A stretch of DNA of 56,842 bases from Nesterenkonia salmonea (lineage in GTDB: Bacteria; Actinomycetota; Actinomycetes; Actinomycetales; Micrococcaceae), in NCBI RefSeq assembly GCF_005771525.1, contig NZ_VAVZ01000001.1:380-57221 (forward strand), given 5' to 3'. The position numbers and the translations under genes were made by a program. This document shows positions 18,153 through 26,328 of the stretch, one piece after another. Numbering within the stretch: position 1 is the first letter of the stretch; every line of letters starts with the position of its first letter. The notes below the pieces were generated by a model. That model saw only the letters and a program-made list of their open reading frames with translations, had not been told where the DNA came from and ran no database searches.

Positions 18153-20120
18153 TCAGGCAGTGTCGGTGACACGGGGCAGGAAGATCCGCATAGTGGTGGG
18201 TCCGCGGCGAGCCCATGTCCGGTATGGGCGCATCACGGCGGTCAACGGCTCTGGATCCGTTGTCCCCGCCTGACCATATGGCCAGGACGGTGCAGCACTG
18301 AGCCGCTGAAGCCCGATACGCACACTGTCCTCACCCACAGGCGACGGAGCGATCGCGGGATCAAGACTGACCTCGTTGACGGTCGCTGGTGGAGTGTCCC
18401 CGGTATGCGGCGGTGCACCTTCCGCCGGCTCAATGTCGAGGTCTTCAAGGGCCATCACCCACGGGCCACGCTCCACCGCGCAGGTGCCGCGGACGGCGTC
18501 GATACGGGGGTCCGGGCAGACCAGACGAGGCTCACGCGGGAGGGTGAGGGTCAGCCTGTCACCGGGGGTGAACCGGCGGCGAACCTCAGCTCGGCCATCG
18601 GTCAGGCGCAGCGGTAGAGAGTCACCATGGAGTGTTAGGGACAGGCCTTCGGTTCCCTGCGCCCAGGCGGGGATGCGCAGTTCCAATGCCACTTCGGCGG
18701 CGGGTGCCTCGGTGACCTCCAGAACGATGCGATCACTCTGCGGGTAGGCCGTGCTCATCTGCACCTTCAAAGTTTCACCCAGCAGAGGGACCGCAAACTC
18801 CGCATCCGCGTACTGGTGAATCTGCAGTGCGTCACCCCGGGTGGTGGCAATGTAGAGATGAATCGACGCCAGAGTGCGGGCAATATTGGTGGGACAGCAA
18901 CTGGTGGCAAACCACGACTTGCGCAGACCAGATCCTCCCCCGGCATGCAACGCGTCGGAGTCATCCTGAGCCTCAGGCGCTGTGCGCAGATGGTGAGTAT
19001 TGGCGTAGAAGAACGCCCGGCCATCCTCCGCCGGGGAGACCAGGACGTTGTTCAGCAGAGTGCGTTCAATCAGCTCCGCGTACTCAGCTCCGCCGTGGGC
19101 AAGGAGCATCCGCCATGACAGCATCACGGATGCTACTCCGGCGCATGTTTCGGCGTAGGAAGTATCCGCCGGGAGCTGAAAGTCTTCACCGAACGCTTCC
19201 CCAATCTGCGTGGACCCCATGCCTCCGGTGATGTATGTCCGGGCTGCGACGGTGTTCTGCCACTGGGTGTGGACAGCTGAGGCGAGTTCGGCGTCGTCGC
19301 ACTCCAGTGCTACGTCTGCGGCACCACTGGCCAAGTAGAGGGCGCGGACAGCGTGCCCGGCCAGCACCTGCGTGTCACGAACGCGGATATCGTCCTGATA
19401 GTAGGTCCGGGTGCCGTTCTGCCAGGGTGTGAGTGTCTGGTCTCCGTGGCGCTCCACGAAGGTGCGGGCCATGTCCAGGTACTTCTGCTCTCCGGTGGCT
19501 CGCCCCAACTCGGCAAGTGCCATCTCGATCTCCGCGTGGCCGCATATCCCTGAGCGAGCTTGGGGTCCGGAGAATTCTGTGAGCACGTGGTCCGCCACTC
19601 GCCGGGCTACGTGAACGAGCTGATCATCGTGGCCGGTGCGGAGCCTGGCGACCGCGGCTTGAATCAGGTGGCCGAAGCAGTAGAGTTCGTGGCCCAATTC
19701 CATATCTGACCATCGTGGTTGTTGGCCCTTGCGGCCGAAATAGGTGTGCAGATAACCGTCAGGTTCCTGGGCTGCGGCAACGCGGGCCACCAGAGCGTGG
19801 TATTTCCGCTCCAGCTCATCATTGGGGTGCTGACCGAGGGTCCACGCCATGGCCTCCAGGATTTTGTAGGTTTCAGAGTCCACGAACCACATACCTGTGG
19901 CTTTGCCGGTCAGTGTCCCGGCGGCCGCCCGGTCAAAGTTAGCGAGCCACCCGTGGCGTTCCATCATGCCCAGAGCGTGATCGATGATCTCCTCCGCGGC
20001 CAGTTTCTGCAGGTCTCCCCAGAATCCTCCGGTGATACGCACCTGGTCCGGCGTAAGAGGGGTGAGTGCGGACCGGGTAGGCATCACAGGGCCGCCGAGG
20101 GCCGGGTCAAGTGTGGACAT
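18153..20120 (-). CDS. GH127 beta-L-arabinofuranosidase-type glycoside hydrolase
   Basis: A 655-residue glycoside hydrolase family 127 protein, predicted to release L-arabinofuranose from plant glycans or glycoprotein side chains. The (alpha/alpha)6 barrel starts with DQVRITGGFWGDLQ. The zinc and nucleophile cysteine motif is in SWFATSCCPTNIARTL around residues 400-415, and upstream TYAETCAGVASV supplies family-conserved Glu/Cys residues. No signal peptide, so it acts on imported oligosaccharides. ATG with GGAGA upstream. Sugar transporters are absent nearby, and the adjacent regulator is decayed. Its place between helicase and Tad genes marks it as inserted. Confidence 0.9.
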   Translation of the reverse strand: MSTLDPALGGPVMPTRSALTPLTPDQVRITGGFWGDLQKLAAEEIIDHALGMMERHGWLANFDRAAAGTLTGKATGMWFVDSETYKILEAMAWTLGQHPNDELERKYHALVARVAAAQEPDGYLHTYFGRKGQQPRWSDMELGHELYCFGHLIQAAVARLRTGHDDQLVHVARRVADHVLTEFSGPQARSGICGHAEIEMALAELGRATGEQKYLDMARTFVERHGDQTLTPWQNGTRTYYQDDIRVRDTQVLAGHAVRALYLASGAADVALECDDAELASAVHTQWQNTVAARTYITGGMGSTQIGEAFGEDFQLPADTSYAETCAGVASVMLSWRMLLAHGGAEYAELIERTLLNNVLVSPAEDGRAFFYANTHHLRTAPEAQDDSDALHAGGGSGLRKSWFATSCCPTNIARTLASIHLYIATTRGDALQIHQYADAEFAVPLLGETLKVQMSTAYPQSDRIVLEVTEAPAAEVALELRIPAWAQGTEGLSLTLHGDSLPLRLTDGRAEVRRRFTPGDRLTLTLPREPRLVCPDPRIDAVRGTCAVERGPWVMALEDLDIEPAEGAPPHTGDTPPATVNEVSLDPAIAPSPVGEDSVRIGLQRLSAAPSWPYGQAGTTDPEPLTAVMRPYRTWARRGPTTMRIFLPRVTDTA

Positions 20121-20497
20121 GCTGGTCTCCAGAAGTGGTCAGGTGGTTCTCGTTGTGGGTTTCGACTGTGCCACAGCCAGATCGCCAAGGCGGACCGGAG
20201 CAGCCAAACTACGATAGCCCTGGCGCTTCTCAGCGCTCACTAAGAGTGTAGTTCCGACTTCGCCGAGTGCAGCCTCGTCAGAGCCGAGGTGGCGCTGCTT
20301 CAGTGGGCCGGTTTTAGCCTCTGAGTTGCGCTTGCTCATCCCGACCGAAGTCGCGACCGCTTGAAACGCTACGACTCACACCTGGACCCGGTCCAAAGCT
20401 TCAGGGAGATGGGCCGACCATTCCGGAGGAGATTCTGCCGCAGGCGCCGAGCACGCCAGCCAAGGGGGATAGTCAATATGGCTCCAGCGCTGGTGCG
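20121..20497. other. Intergenic stretch with possible remnant of a regulator
   Basis: No intact gene is visible. On the minus strand a frame of about 66 residues (20339-20139) ends with LLVSAEKRQGYRSLAAPVRL, vaguely like the C-terminal end of a LacI-family repressor, a common partner of GH127 genes. The resemblance is weak and no helix-turn-helix remains. No convincing promoter was recognised. Confidence 0.2.
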
Positions 20498-20885
20498 GTG
20501 AGCCGGATGAAGGCTGAACACCTCGGGGCTCGGATCGGTGAGGCCATTCGTCGGCGAAGAAAAGACGCCCGTCTGACGCTTACCCGAGTGGCGCGCCGGG
20601 CGGACATCTCCGTGTCTCACCTGTCCAACATTGAAAACGGCCTTTCGATTGCTTCCTTGCCACTATTGGCCAAAGTCGCTGCGGCTCTGAACACCAGCCT
20701 GGCTGAGCGGACTCGACTGCTTCCTGACACTGCTAAGCGGTGCGGCTGTGGTCACTATCGACGGCACCGATTATTCGGTTCAGCTCGGTGACGCGCTCGA
20801 TGCTCGAAGTGTGCTGAGCGCGAGGATCCGAGTCACCGCAGAAGCCGACATTCTCGTCTCGACCACCCCGAGCTCGAGGTCCTAA
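20498..20885 (+). pseudogene. XRE-family regulator with cupin domain, internally deleted and frameshifted
   Basis: The N-terminus is a normal XRE helix-turn-helix (LTLTRVARRADISVSHLSNIENG, continuing into VAAALNTSLAE; residues about 25-70), starting at GTG 20498 or ATG 20507. The frame then loses similarity and stops near 20791. In the next frame a cupin C-terminus is readable from about 20724 to the TAA at 20883-20885: LLSGAAVVTIDGTDYSVQLG and then ADILVSTTPSSRS. Complete HTH-cupin regulators are about 180-200 residues, so the middle of the cupin has been deleted along with a change of frame. The product cannot sense a ligand normally. Confidence 0.7.
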
Positions 20886-20906
20886 CCCCTCACTTCACGG
20901 CCTGCT

Positions 20907-22688
20907 TCAGCGGCCTACGGCGTACCCTTGTGCTCCGCGTGGGTTGGCCCCGGCTCGCAGCCATTCACCGTCTTTTGCGACCGCGGAGAGGCGTCCCTCG
21001 GTCCATCCTCCACCAACTTTGAGCTCGTGTCCGCGGCGGCGAAGTTCCTCTAACACGGAGGCCGGGAAGCGGTCCTCGATCATCACCTGTCCAGGGAAGG
21101 ACTCCCGGGGATAGAACGAACTCGGCACATGGGTGGAGTGAAATGCGGGAGCGTCAATGGCCTCCTGGAGGTTCATGCCGCCGTGGACCACATTGAGGAG
21201 CAGCTGCAGATTCCACTGATCCTGGGAGTCACCTCCAGGGGTACCGAAGGCCATCCACGGTTTGCCATCACGCAGCGCAAAGGACGGTGACAAGGTTGTC
21301 CGGGGCCGGGCTCCGGGGCGCAGAGAATTTGGCAACCCGTCTTGGAGCCAAAACATCTGGGCTCGTGAGCTGAGGCAGAATCCCAGTTCGGGGATCGTGG
21401 GTGAGGCCTGCAGCCACCCGCCTGAGGGGGTCGCAGCGACCATCATTCCACCGGAGTCGACGACGTCGACGTGGCAGGTATCGCCGCGAGTGTCACCATT
21501 ATGAGCCACCGTCGGCTCCCCGACACCAGCGGCCTCTGCGCTAGGGCCCGCTTCAGGGTAATGAGGCAGCTGAGGTTGGCGGCCACCTGGGGCACCTGGA
21601 ATGAGCTCCAGTGACGCAGCATGGTCGTTGATGAGCGCGCGGCGTTGAATGGTGTACTCGGGGCTGAGGAGATCCTGCAGAGGGACGTCGGTGAAGCGAG
21701 GGTCGCCGTACCACGCCTCCCGGTCGGCGAAGGCCAATTTGCCGGTCTCCACCATCACATGGACCCAATCGGCGGAGCCTACCGGGACTGAATTCAGGGC
21801 GTAGCCCTCCAATAGAGCCAGCTGCTGGAGCATCACAGGTCCCTGCCCCCATGGGCCGGTCTTGCACACGGTGTAGTTCTGATAATCGAGCGTAGCCGGG
21901 GCTTCGACCTCGGCCTGCCATTCCGACATGTCCTGGCTGGTGAGCAGACCGTGGTGCCGGTGGCCGCTGGTGTCCTTGACCGGGTTGTCGCGGCAGAAGG
22001 ATTCGATGGCCTCTGCTACGAAGCCTGAATACCAGGCGTGTTGGGCGGCGTCGATCTGCTTTTCCCGGTCCCCACCGGCGGCTTCGGCCTCGTCGATGAG
22101 GCGGCTGAAGGTGCGAGCCAGGACGGTGTTGCGGAATCGGCTGTTGGGTTCGGGCACCTGGCCACCTGGCAGCCAGGTGGCCGCGGAGGTCGGCCAGTCT
22201 TTGGTGAACATCTCCTGCACGGTGGCAATGGTCCGCGAGACCCGGCTGAGCACCGGATGCCCCTGCTCAGCGAACTGGACTGCTGGGCTGAGAACCTCGC
22301 GCAAGCTCATGCTGCCGTGGCGTTGAAGCAGGGTCAGCCAGGCGCCGAATGCGCCGGGTACAACGGCTGAGAGAAGCCCGGTGCCCGGCATGATCTCCAG
22401 GCCCATCTCCTTCAACCGTGCCACGGTGGCGGCTTGGGGCGCGGTGCCTTGGCCGTTGATGACCTCGACTTTCTGTTCGGTTTCAGACCAGACGAGGATG
22501 GGCACCTCTCCCCCAGGGCCGTTGAGGTGGGGTTCCACCACTTGGAGGACGAACCCGGAGGCTACCGCGGCATCAGCGGCGTTGCCTCCGCGCTCGAGGA
22601 TGCTCATCCCGGTCTGGGAGGCCAGCCAGTGGGTGGAGGAGACCATTCCGAAGTCGCCAAGCAGTTCAGGTCGTGTTGACTCAAGCAT
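20907..22688 (-). CDS. ggt: Gamma-glutamyltransferase
   Basis: A 593-residue Ntn-hydrolase of the gamma-glutamyltranspeptidase family, which self-cleaves and transfers or hydrolyses gamma-glutamyl groups of glutathione-like compounds. The large-subunit start is recognisable (ERGGNAADAAVASGFVLQVVEP, substrate-binding NGPGG). The cleavage site and nucleophile Thr lie in RGDTCHVDVVD near residue 395, where most enzymes have TTH, and the oxyanion motif is GTPGGDSQDQW. No signal peptide, so it is likely cytoplasmic, as in YwrD-like proteins. I start at ATG 22688 (MLESTRPELLGDFGMVSSTHWL); TATGCT at -12 suggests a leaderless transcript. A palindrome lies just upstream. Confidence 0.88.
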   Translation of the reverse strand: MLESTRPELLGDFGMVSSTHWLASQTGMSILERGGNAADAAVASGFVLQVVEPHLNGPGGEVPILVWSETEQKVEVINGQGTAPQAATVARLKEMGLEIMPGTGLLSAVVPGAFGAWLTLLQRHGSMSLREVLSPAVQFAEQGHPVLSRVSRTIATVQEMFTKDWPTSAATWLPGGQVPEPNSRFRNTVLARTFSRLIDEAEAAGGDREKQIDAAQHAWYSGFVAEAIESFCRDNPVKDTSGHRHHGLLTSQDMSEWQAEVEAPATLDYQNYTVCKTGPWGQGPVMLQQLALLEGYALNSVPVGSADWVHVMVETGKLAFADREAWYGDPRFTDVPLQDLLSPEYTIQRRALINDHAASLELIPGAPGGRQPQLPHYPEAGPSAEAAGVGEPTVAHNGDTRGDTCHVDVVDSGGMMVAATPSGGWLQASPTIPELGFCLSSRAQMFWLQDGLPNSLRPGARPRTTLSPSFALRDGKPWMAFGTPGGDSQDQWNLQLLLNVVHGGMNLQEAIDAPAFHSTHVPSSFYPRESFPGQVMIEDRFPASVLEELRRRGHELKVGGGWTEGRLSAVAKDGEWLRAGANPRGAQGYAVGR

Positions 22689-22699
22689 GACACCAGCAT

Positions 22700-22716
22700 A
22701 GTTGCCTAAGTCAACT
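22700..22716 (-). promoter_or_regulatory. Palindromic operator upstream of ggt
   Basis: AGTTGCCTAAGTCAACT on the plus strand is a 17-bp near-perfect palindrome (arms AGTTG/CAACT, inner CT/AG). It sits immediately upstream of a likely -10 TATGCT whose end is 6 bases before the ggt ATG, the right place for a MarR- or GntR-type repressor. No intact regulator is adjacent. Confidence 0.5.
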
Positions 22717-22891
22717 ATCGGCTGGGTCGCTGTATTTAGGCGGACTTCTCCCCACGGCAAGGGGCACTGGGCCGACACTCCGGGGGTTCCACAGATGCCT
22801 ATGCTGCGGCTCGCTCAGTGCGCCGAGTCGGTCACCGTGGATTCAGCCGCTGCTGACCGGTATGCGGCATTCCCTCGGAAAGGAGAACTCC

Positions 22892-23083
22892 ATGAGCACC
22901 GGGTCAACACCGCGTTCCCTGGCCACACTTCATCAGGAGGAGGACGGGTTAGCGACAGCCGAATACGGGATCGTCATGCTGGCTGCTGTTGCCTTCGCCG
23001 GCCTGCTCACCGCTATCCTCACCTCGGAAACTGTCCGTGGGTGGCTTGAGGCGATCGTGCAGCAAGCACTCGGTGCCGGGTGA
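22892..23083 (+). CDS. Flp-pilin-like DUF4244 protein
   Basis: A 63-residue protein with the Flp/DUF4244 layout: short charged leader, GLATAEYGIVMLAAVAFAGLL with Gly before a Glu five residues into the hydrophobic stretch, as in prepilins cut by a prepilin peptidase, and a single membrane helix. It is the probable major subunit of the Tad-like pilus or pseudopilus. ATG 22892 is chosen because AAGGAG lies upstream at the right distance; the open frame starts earlier at 22862. First gene of a three-gene rightward operon. Confidence 0.85.
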   Translation: MSTGSTPRSLATLHQEEDGLATAEYGIVMLAAVAFAGLLTAILTSETVRGWLEAIVQQALGAG

Positions 23084-23098
23084 GGCTGGTCCCCACTG

Positions 23099-23488
23099 AT
23101 GGCACCACGAGGCAATCGCGCTGCCCCACAGTCGGAGCGAGGTTCAGTCACCGCTGAATTTGCCCTGGCCATACCTGGGGTGGTGCTTGTGCTGCTGTTG
23201 GTGATCTCTCTGGCGATGCAGGGTGCGGCACGGATAGCTCTTGAGGACGGAGCCCGTGCCGCAGCCAGGGAATTCGCCCGCGGACAGTCAGCTGAGGTCG
23301 CTGAGCAAGTAGCCCGGGAGACCGCCGGAGACCAGGTGACGGTGTCCGTCTCCTCCGACGGGCCCTACACCCATGTGGTACTCACTCAACCGGTGCGCAT
23401 ACTTGGGCTGATCGAGCTCGACGCCGAACAGGAAGCTGAAGCGTTCGCACGCACTGAACATCTCGCAGGTATCCGGGGGTCACAGTGA
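23099..23488 (+). CDS. TadE-family minor pilin
   Basis: A 129-residue TadE-like pseudopilin: SERGSVTAEFALAIPGVVLV shows the Gly-Ser-xx-Glu processing pattern followed by one membrane helix, and the rest is predicted to be exposed outside. Probable minor subunit or assembly factor of the Tad apparatus. It starts 15 bases after the DUF4244 gene and overlaps the next by GTGA, so the three are translationally coupled. Confidence 0.88.
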   Translation: MAPRGNRAAPQSERGSVTAEFALAIPGVVLVLLLVISLAMQGAARIALEDGARAAAREFARGQSAEVAEQVARETAGDQVTVSVSSDGPYTHVVLTQPVRILGLIELDAEQEAEAFARTEHLAGIRGSQ

Positions 23489-23883
23489 ACTTCTCTGCGC
23501 ACCGGGATCAGCGTGGATCCGGCACTGTGGCGGCGCTGGGGATCATCGCTGCGCTCATGATCCTCCTGGCCCTCGTCGTCCTCCTGGGAGCCGCTGCGGT
23601 GGCCAAGACACAGGCAGTACGCGCAGCTGACCTAGCGTCTTTGGCGGCGGCTGACACCGCGCGAGGACTCAGCACCGGCGATCCCTGCACGGTCGCTGAG
23701 CAGGTGGCCGTGCGGAACGGAGTGGTACTTCAGGACTGTGCTGTAGGCGGAGAGTTCCCCACCGAGGTGACTGTGACAGTGACCCGGGTTTTTGACGTGC
23801 CTGTGCTCTCTGCTGCACTTCCGCTACCACACCTCACCGCCACGGGAACATCACGTGCTGGGCCTCCGGAGGGTTTGCCTTAG
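23485..23883 (+). CDS. TadE-like protein of the helicase/secretion neighbourhood
   Basis: A 132-residue protein of the TIGR03816 type: N-terminal RGSGTVAALGIIAALMILLALV membrane helix preceded by a Gly-Ser processing-like motif, then an exposed domain with two Cys (DPCTVAEQ, LQDCAVG) that could form a disulfide. GTG start overlapping the tadE stop. It converges with tadC, leaving only 15 bases between the two stops. Confidence 0.85.
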   Translation: MNFSAHRDQRGSGTVAALGIIAALMILLALVVLLGAAAVAKTQAVRAADLASLAAADTARGLSTGDPCTVAEQVAVRNGVVLQDCAVGGEFPTEVTVTVTRVFDVPVLSAALPLPHLTATGTSRAGPPEGLP

Positions 23884-23898
23884 TGCCCGGGCATAGGA

Positions 23899-24480
23899 TC
23901 AGAAGCCCAGAGCCTCAGGGAGCATACTCACCACCACCGGCACCACTCCTACCAGGATGAACGCCGGCAAGAAACAGGCGCCTAGGGGAAGCATCATTTT
24001 CACCCCGAGTTTTTCCGCCGCGGCTTCTGCTGCGTGCCGAAGCTCCGCACGAGCTCTGCCCGCAGCGGCCCGGAGCATCCGAGCACTCGGAGCGCCTGTG
24101 GAGTAAGCAAAGCTCATATGATCACAGAAGGTCCGCAGTTGCGGGTACTCAGCGACCAGCTCTGCCGCTTGATCCCAGGAAGCACCTGCGGCGAGCGCGC
24201 GGTGAACACCCGCAAGTGGTTCTGCCCCTGGAACTGTTGAGGCCAACCGCGCAAGCGCGGCCTCTATCCCCACCCCTGCGGTCAGCAGTGCCGCGGTCAG
24301 ATCCAACAGAAGAGCAGCGTCGGCAGTTTCGCCCACTCCATCATCTTGACGACGCCGCGCACGCATTTTCTGCCTGAGCAGTGATATGCCTGTTGCGCCG
24401 CCTCGAGCAGTCGGAGGCAGGAGAAGCAGGGCCGCCACCCCGGCGACCACAGCTGACAGCACAGTCAAGAAGTTAGCCAT
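23899..24480 (-). CDS. tadC: Type II secretion F-family protein, TadC-like
   Basis: A 193-residue inner-membrane protein, half of the split platform of the Tad machine. An N-terminal membrane helix, a T2SSF helical domain (LLDLTAALLTAGVGIEAALA) and a C-terminal membrane pair (LGACFLPAFILVGVVPVVVS) are visible. It overlaps tadB by 8 bases (ATGGCTAA). Last gene of the leftward cpaE-tadA-tadB-tadC operon. Confidence 0.88.
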   Translation of the reverse strand: MANFLTVLSAVVAGVAALLLLPPTARGGATGISLLRQKMRARRRQDDGVGETADAALLLDLTAALLTAGVGIEAALARLASTVPGAEPLAGVHRALAAGASWDQAAELVAEYPQLRTFCDHMSFAYSTGAPSARMLRAAAGRARAELRHAAEAAAEKLGVKMMLPLGACFLPAFILVGVVPVVVSMLPEALGF

Positions 24481-25210
24481 GTCGCGTCACCACCCGGATC
24501 ATTCGGTGGCTCCAGAACCGACCCGCCACCAAGAACCCGAGCCCGGCGCACATGCACGCGAGACCGATAGTGCTGCCTAGCAGTGTGGCCAGAGGGTCGG
24601 CCCCCATGATCTGACCTAAGGCCAGCCCACCCAGGGGTAGCAGGCTGAGAATCATCTGGGTGAGCTTGGGTCCAGCGGTGGCAGTCTCCACAGCGGCGGC
24701 CAGCTCAGCCGACTCATCCACGGAGTCGGCCAGTTGCTCTACCAGCGAGGACAGCGGAGCGCCGGTCTGCTCGGAAAGCGCTGTGACAGCGACCAGTCTG
24801 TTGAGGAGGCGGTTCAGTTCTGGGTCTGTCCCCGCGTTTGCAGCAACATAGCGGCGCAGTCCCTCAGCGGTGCCGGTCCCTGATGCTTCTGAGGCGGCGA
24901 TGTGCGCACTGACCTGAGCCAGTGGATGATCGGGGTCTCTGCTTCGCCATGTCTGACGAAGGTCCGACCAGGCTTGACCCTCACCGCGGCCCGAGACCAG
25001 TAATGCGGAGAACTGTCGGAGCAGTTCTGCGACATCCTTGCGCATCTGTGCTGGTGTCCTTCTCCCTCGATGGGCCAGCTGTTGGGAGAGATCACGCAGC
25101 CGTGGAGTCATCCGGAAAGAGGAAGGGTGGCTTCTGGTGCGGGAGGGAGCTGCCACAAGGGCCGCGGCGGCTGCACACCCTGCAGCGGTGATGATCAGGA
25201 GCAGTCTCAT
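24473..25210 (-). CDS. tadB: Type II secretion F-family protein, TadB-like
   Basis: A 245-residue membrane protein with one N-terminal helix, a central T2SSF domain (VAELLRQFSALLVSGRGEGQ) and a C-terminal membrane pair, pairing with TadC as the assembly platform. I place the start at ATG 25210, where ATGA overlaps the tadA stop, and not at the earlier in-frame start at 25228. No frameshift or truncation seen. Confidence 0.88.
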   Translation of the reverse strand: MRLLLIITAAGCAAAAALVAAPSRTRSHPSSFRMTPRLRDLSQQLAHRGRRTPAQMRKDVAELLRQFSALLVSGRGEGQAWSDLRQTWRSRDPDHPLAQVSAHIAASEASGTGTAEGLRRYVAANAGTDPELNRLLNRLVAVTALSEQTGAPLSSLVEQLADSVDESAELAAAVETATAGPKLTQMILSLLPLGGLALGQIMGADPLATLLGSTIGLACMCAGLGFLVAGRFWSHRMIRVVTRHG

Positions 25211-26328
25211 CCCATCAGTTCCTCCCACGCTGGACCGTGTTCCACTCGGTCCCCTTGCGTGACGAGTGCCGGCACCATCGTGAGTTTGCCGTCGTCGTAG
25301 CGCAGGGACGACAGGGCCACCGGGCTCCTTCGTCCGGACCGGCGCTCCACGTGAACAACCGCGTCCAGTGCCGCTGCGGCTTGGATGGCGACAGTCTCCG
25401 GGCTGAGTCCTGCGAGCGCGCCCATGGCAATCAACCGGGCCGGCACAGCCTGCGGGGAGTTGGCGTGAACAGTTCCGCCGGCTCCTGCGTGTCCAGTGTT
25501 CATCGCGGTAAGAAAGTCACGGAGTTCTGCTCCGCGGCATTCTCCAACGATGAGCCGGTCAGGACGCATCCGCAGGGTCTCACGGACCAGTTGCCCCATA
25601 TCCACCCGTCCGGCGCCCTCGACGTTGCCCCCGCGGCTCTGCAGATGAAGAACATGAGGATGCGCCGGGGTCAGCTCCGTGGTGTCCTCGACCACCAGGA
25701 TGCGTTCGGTTCTGGAGACCTCACTGAGCATCGCGGCCAATAAGGATGTTTTTCCAGACCCTGTCGCGCCAGAGACGAGATAGTTCAGGCGTTTGCCGAC
25801 CAGGGTCCTCAGCGCACTTACCCACTGGTGCGCCCCGGGCCAATGGGTGGCAAGTGCCTCCAGGTCTGCGGTGGAGCTTCGAGCTACTCTGACGGAAATG
25901 AGCGTGCCCTCAACGGCGATTGGCGGAATCACCGCGTGGATCCGGCAGTTTTCTAGTTTGCCGTCAGCGCAGGGATGCCCCTCATCAAGCCGTCCACCGG
26001 CGATCGAGATCAGCCGGCGCGCCAGCGCCCGTGCCTGCTCCTCTGACTCGATGCGCACGCCGGTAAGCATCAGCCCGCGCTCCCCATCAGTCCATATCTG
26101 ACCCGCACCGTCGAGGACCACATCCGTGACCCCAGGTGCTTCCACGAACTGCTGCAATGGCCCTAGACCCACCAGTTCATCCCGCAGAGTTTTGACTAAC
26201 TGCGCAGTGGTCCCGGTGCCCAGCGCGAGGCCCTCAGCGCGGACCGCATCAGCGATCCGCTCTGCGGTCACCGGTTCGGCGGTCGAGGTCAGCCGCTCAC
26301 GAACAGCCTCAAGCTGCTCCTCACGCAT
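25207..26328 (-). CDS. tadA: TadA/CpaF-type secretion ATPase
   Basis: A 373-residue type IV/II secretion ATPase (TIGR03819 type) that powers pilus assembly. Walker A SGATGSGKTSLL near residue 190, Asp box ILVVEDTTELTP, Walker B RLIVGECRGAELRDF, and the His box GTVHANSP are all present and canonical. Start ATG 26328 overlaps the upstream cpaE-like gene by 8 bases; the frame is open to 26358 but coupling favours this ATG. Confidence 0.92.
   Translation of the reverse strand: MREEQLEAVRERLTSTAEPVTAERIADAVRAEGLALGTGTTAQLVKTLRDELVGLGPLQQFVEAPGVTDVVLDGAGQIWTDGERGLMLTGVRIESEEQARALARRLISIAGGRLDEGHPCADGKLENCRIHAVIPPIAVEGTLISVRVARSSTADLEALATHWPGAHQWVSALRTLVGKRLNYLVSGATGSGKTSLLAAMLSEVSRTERILVVEDTTELTPAHPHVLHLQSRGGNVEGAGRVDMGQLVRETLRMRPDRLIVGECRGAELRDFLTAMNTGHAGAGGTVHANSPQAVPARLIAMGALAGLSPETVAIQAAAALDAVVHVERRSGRRSPVALSSLRYDDGKLTMVPALVTQGDRVEHGPAWEELMG

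Noticed and set aside
20139-20339. LacI C-terminal remnant next to GH127
   Set aside because: Only a vague pattern over about 30 residues and no helix-turn-helix; mentioned only as a possibility.
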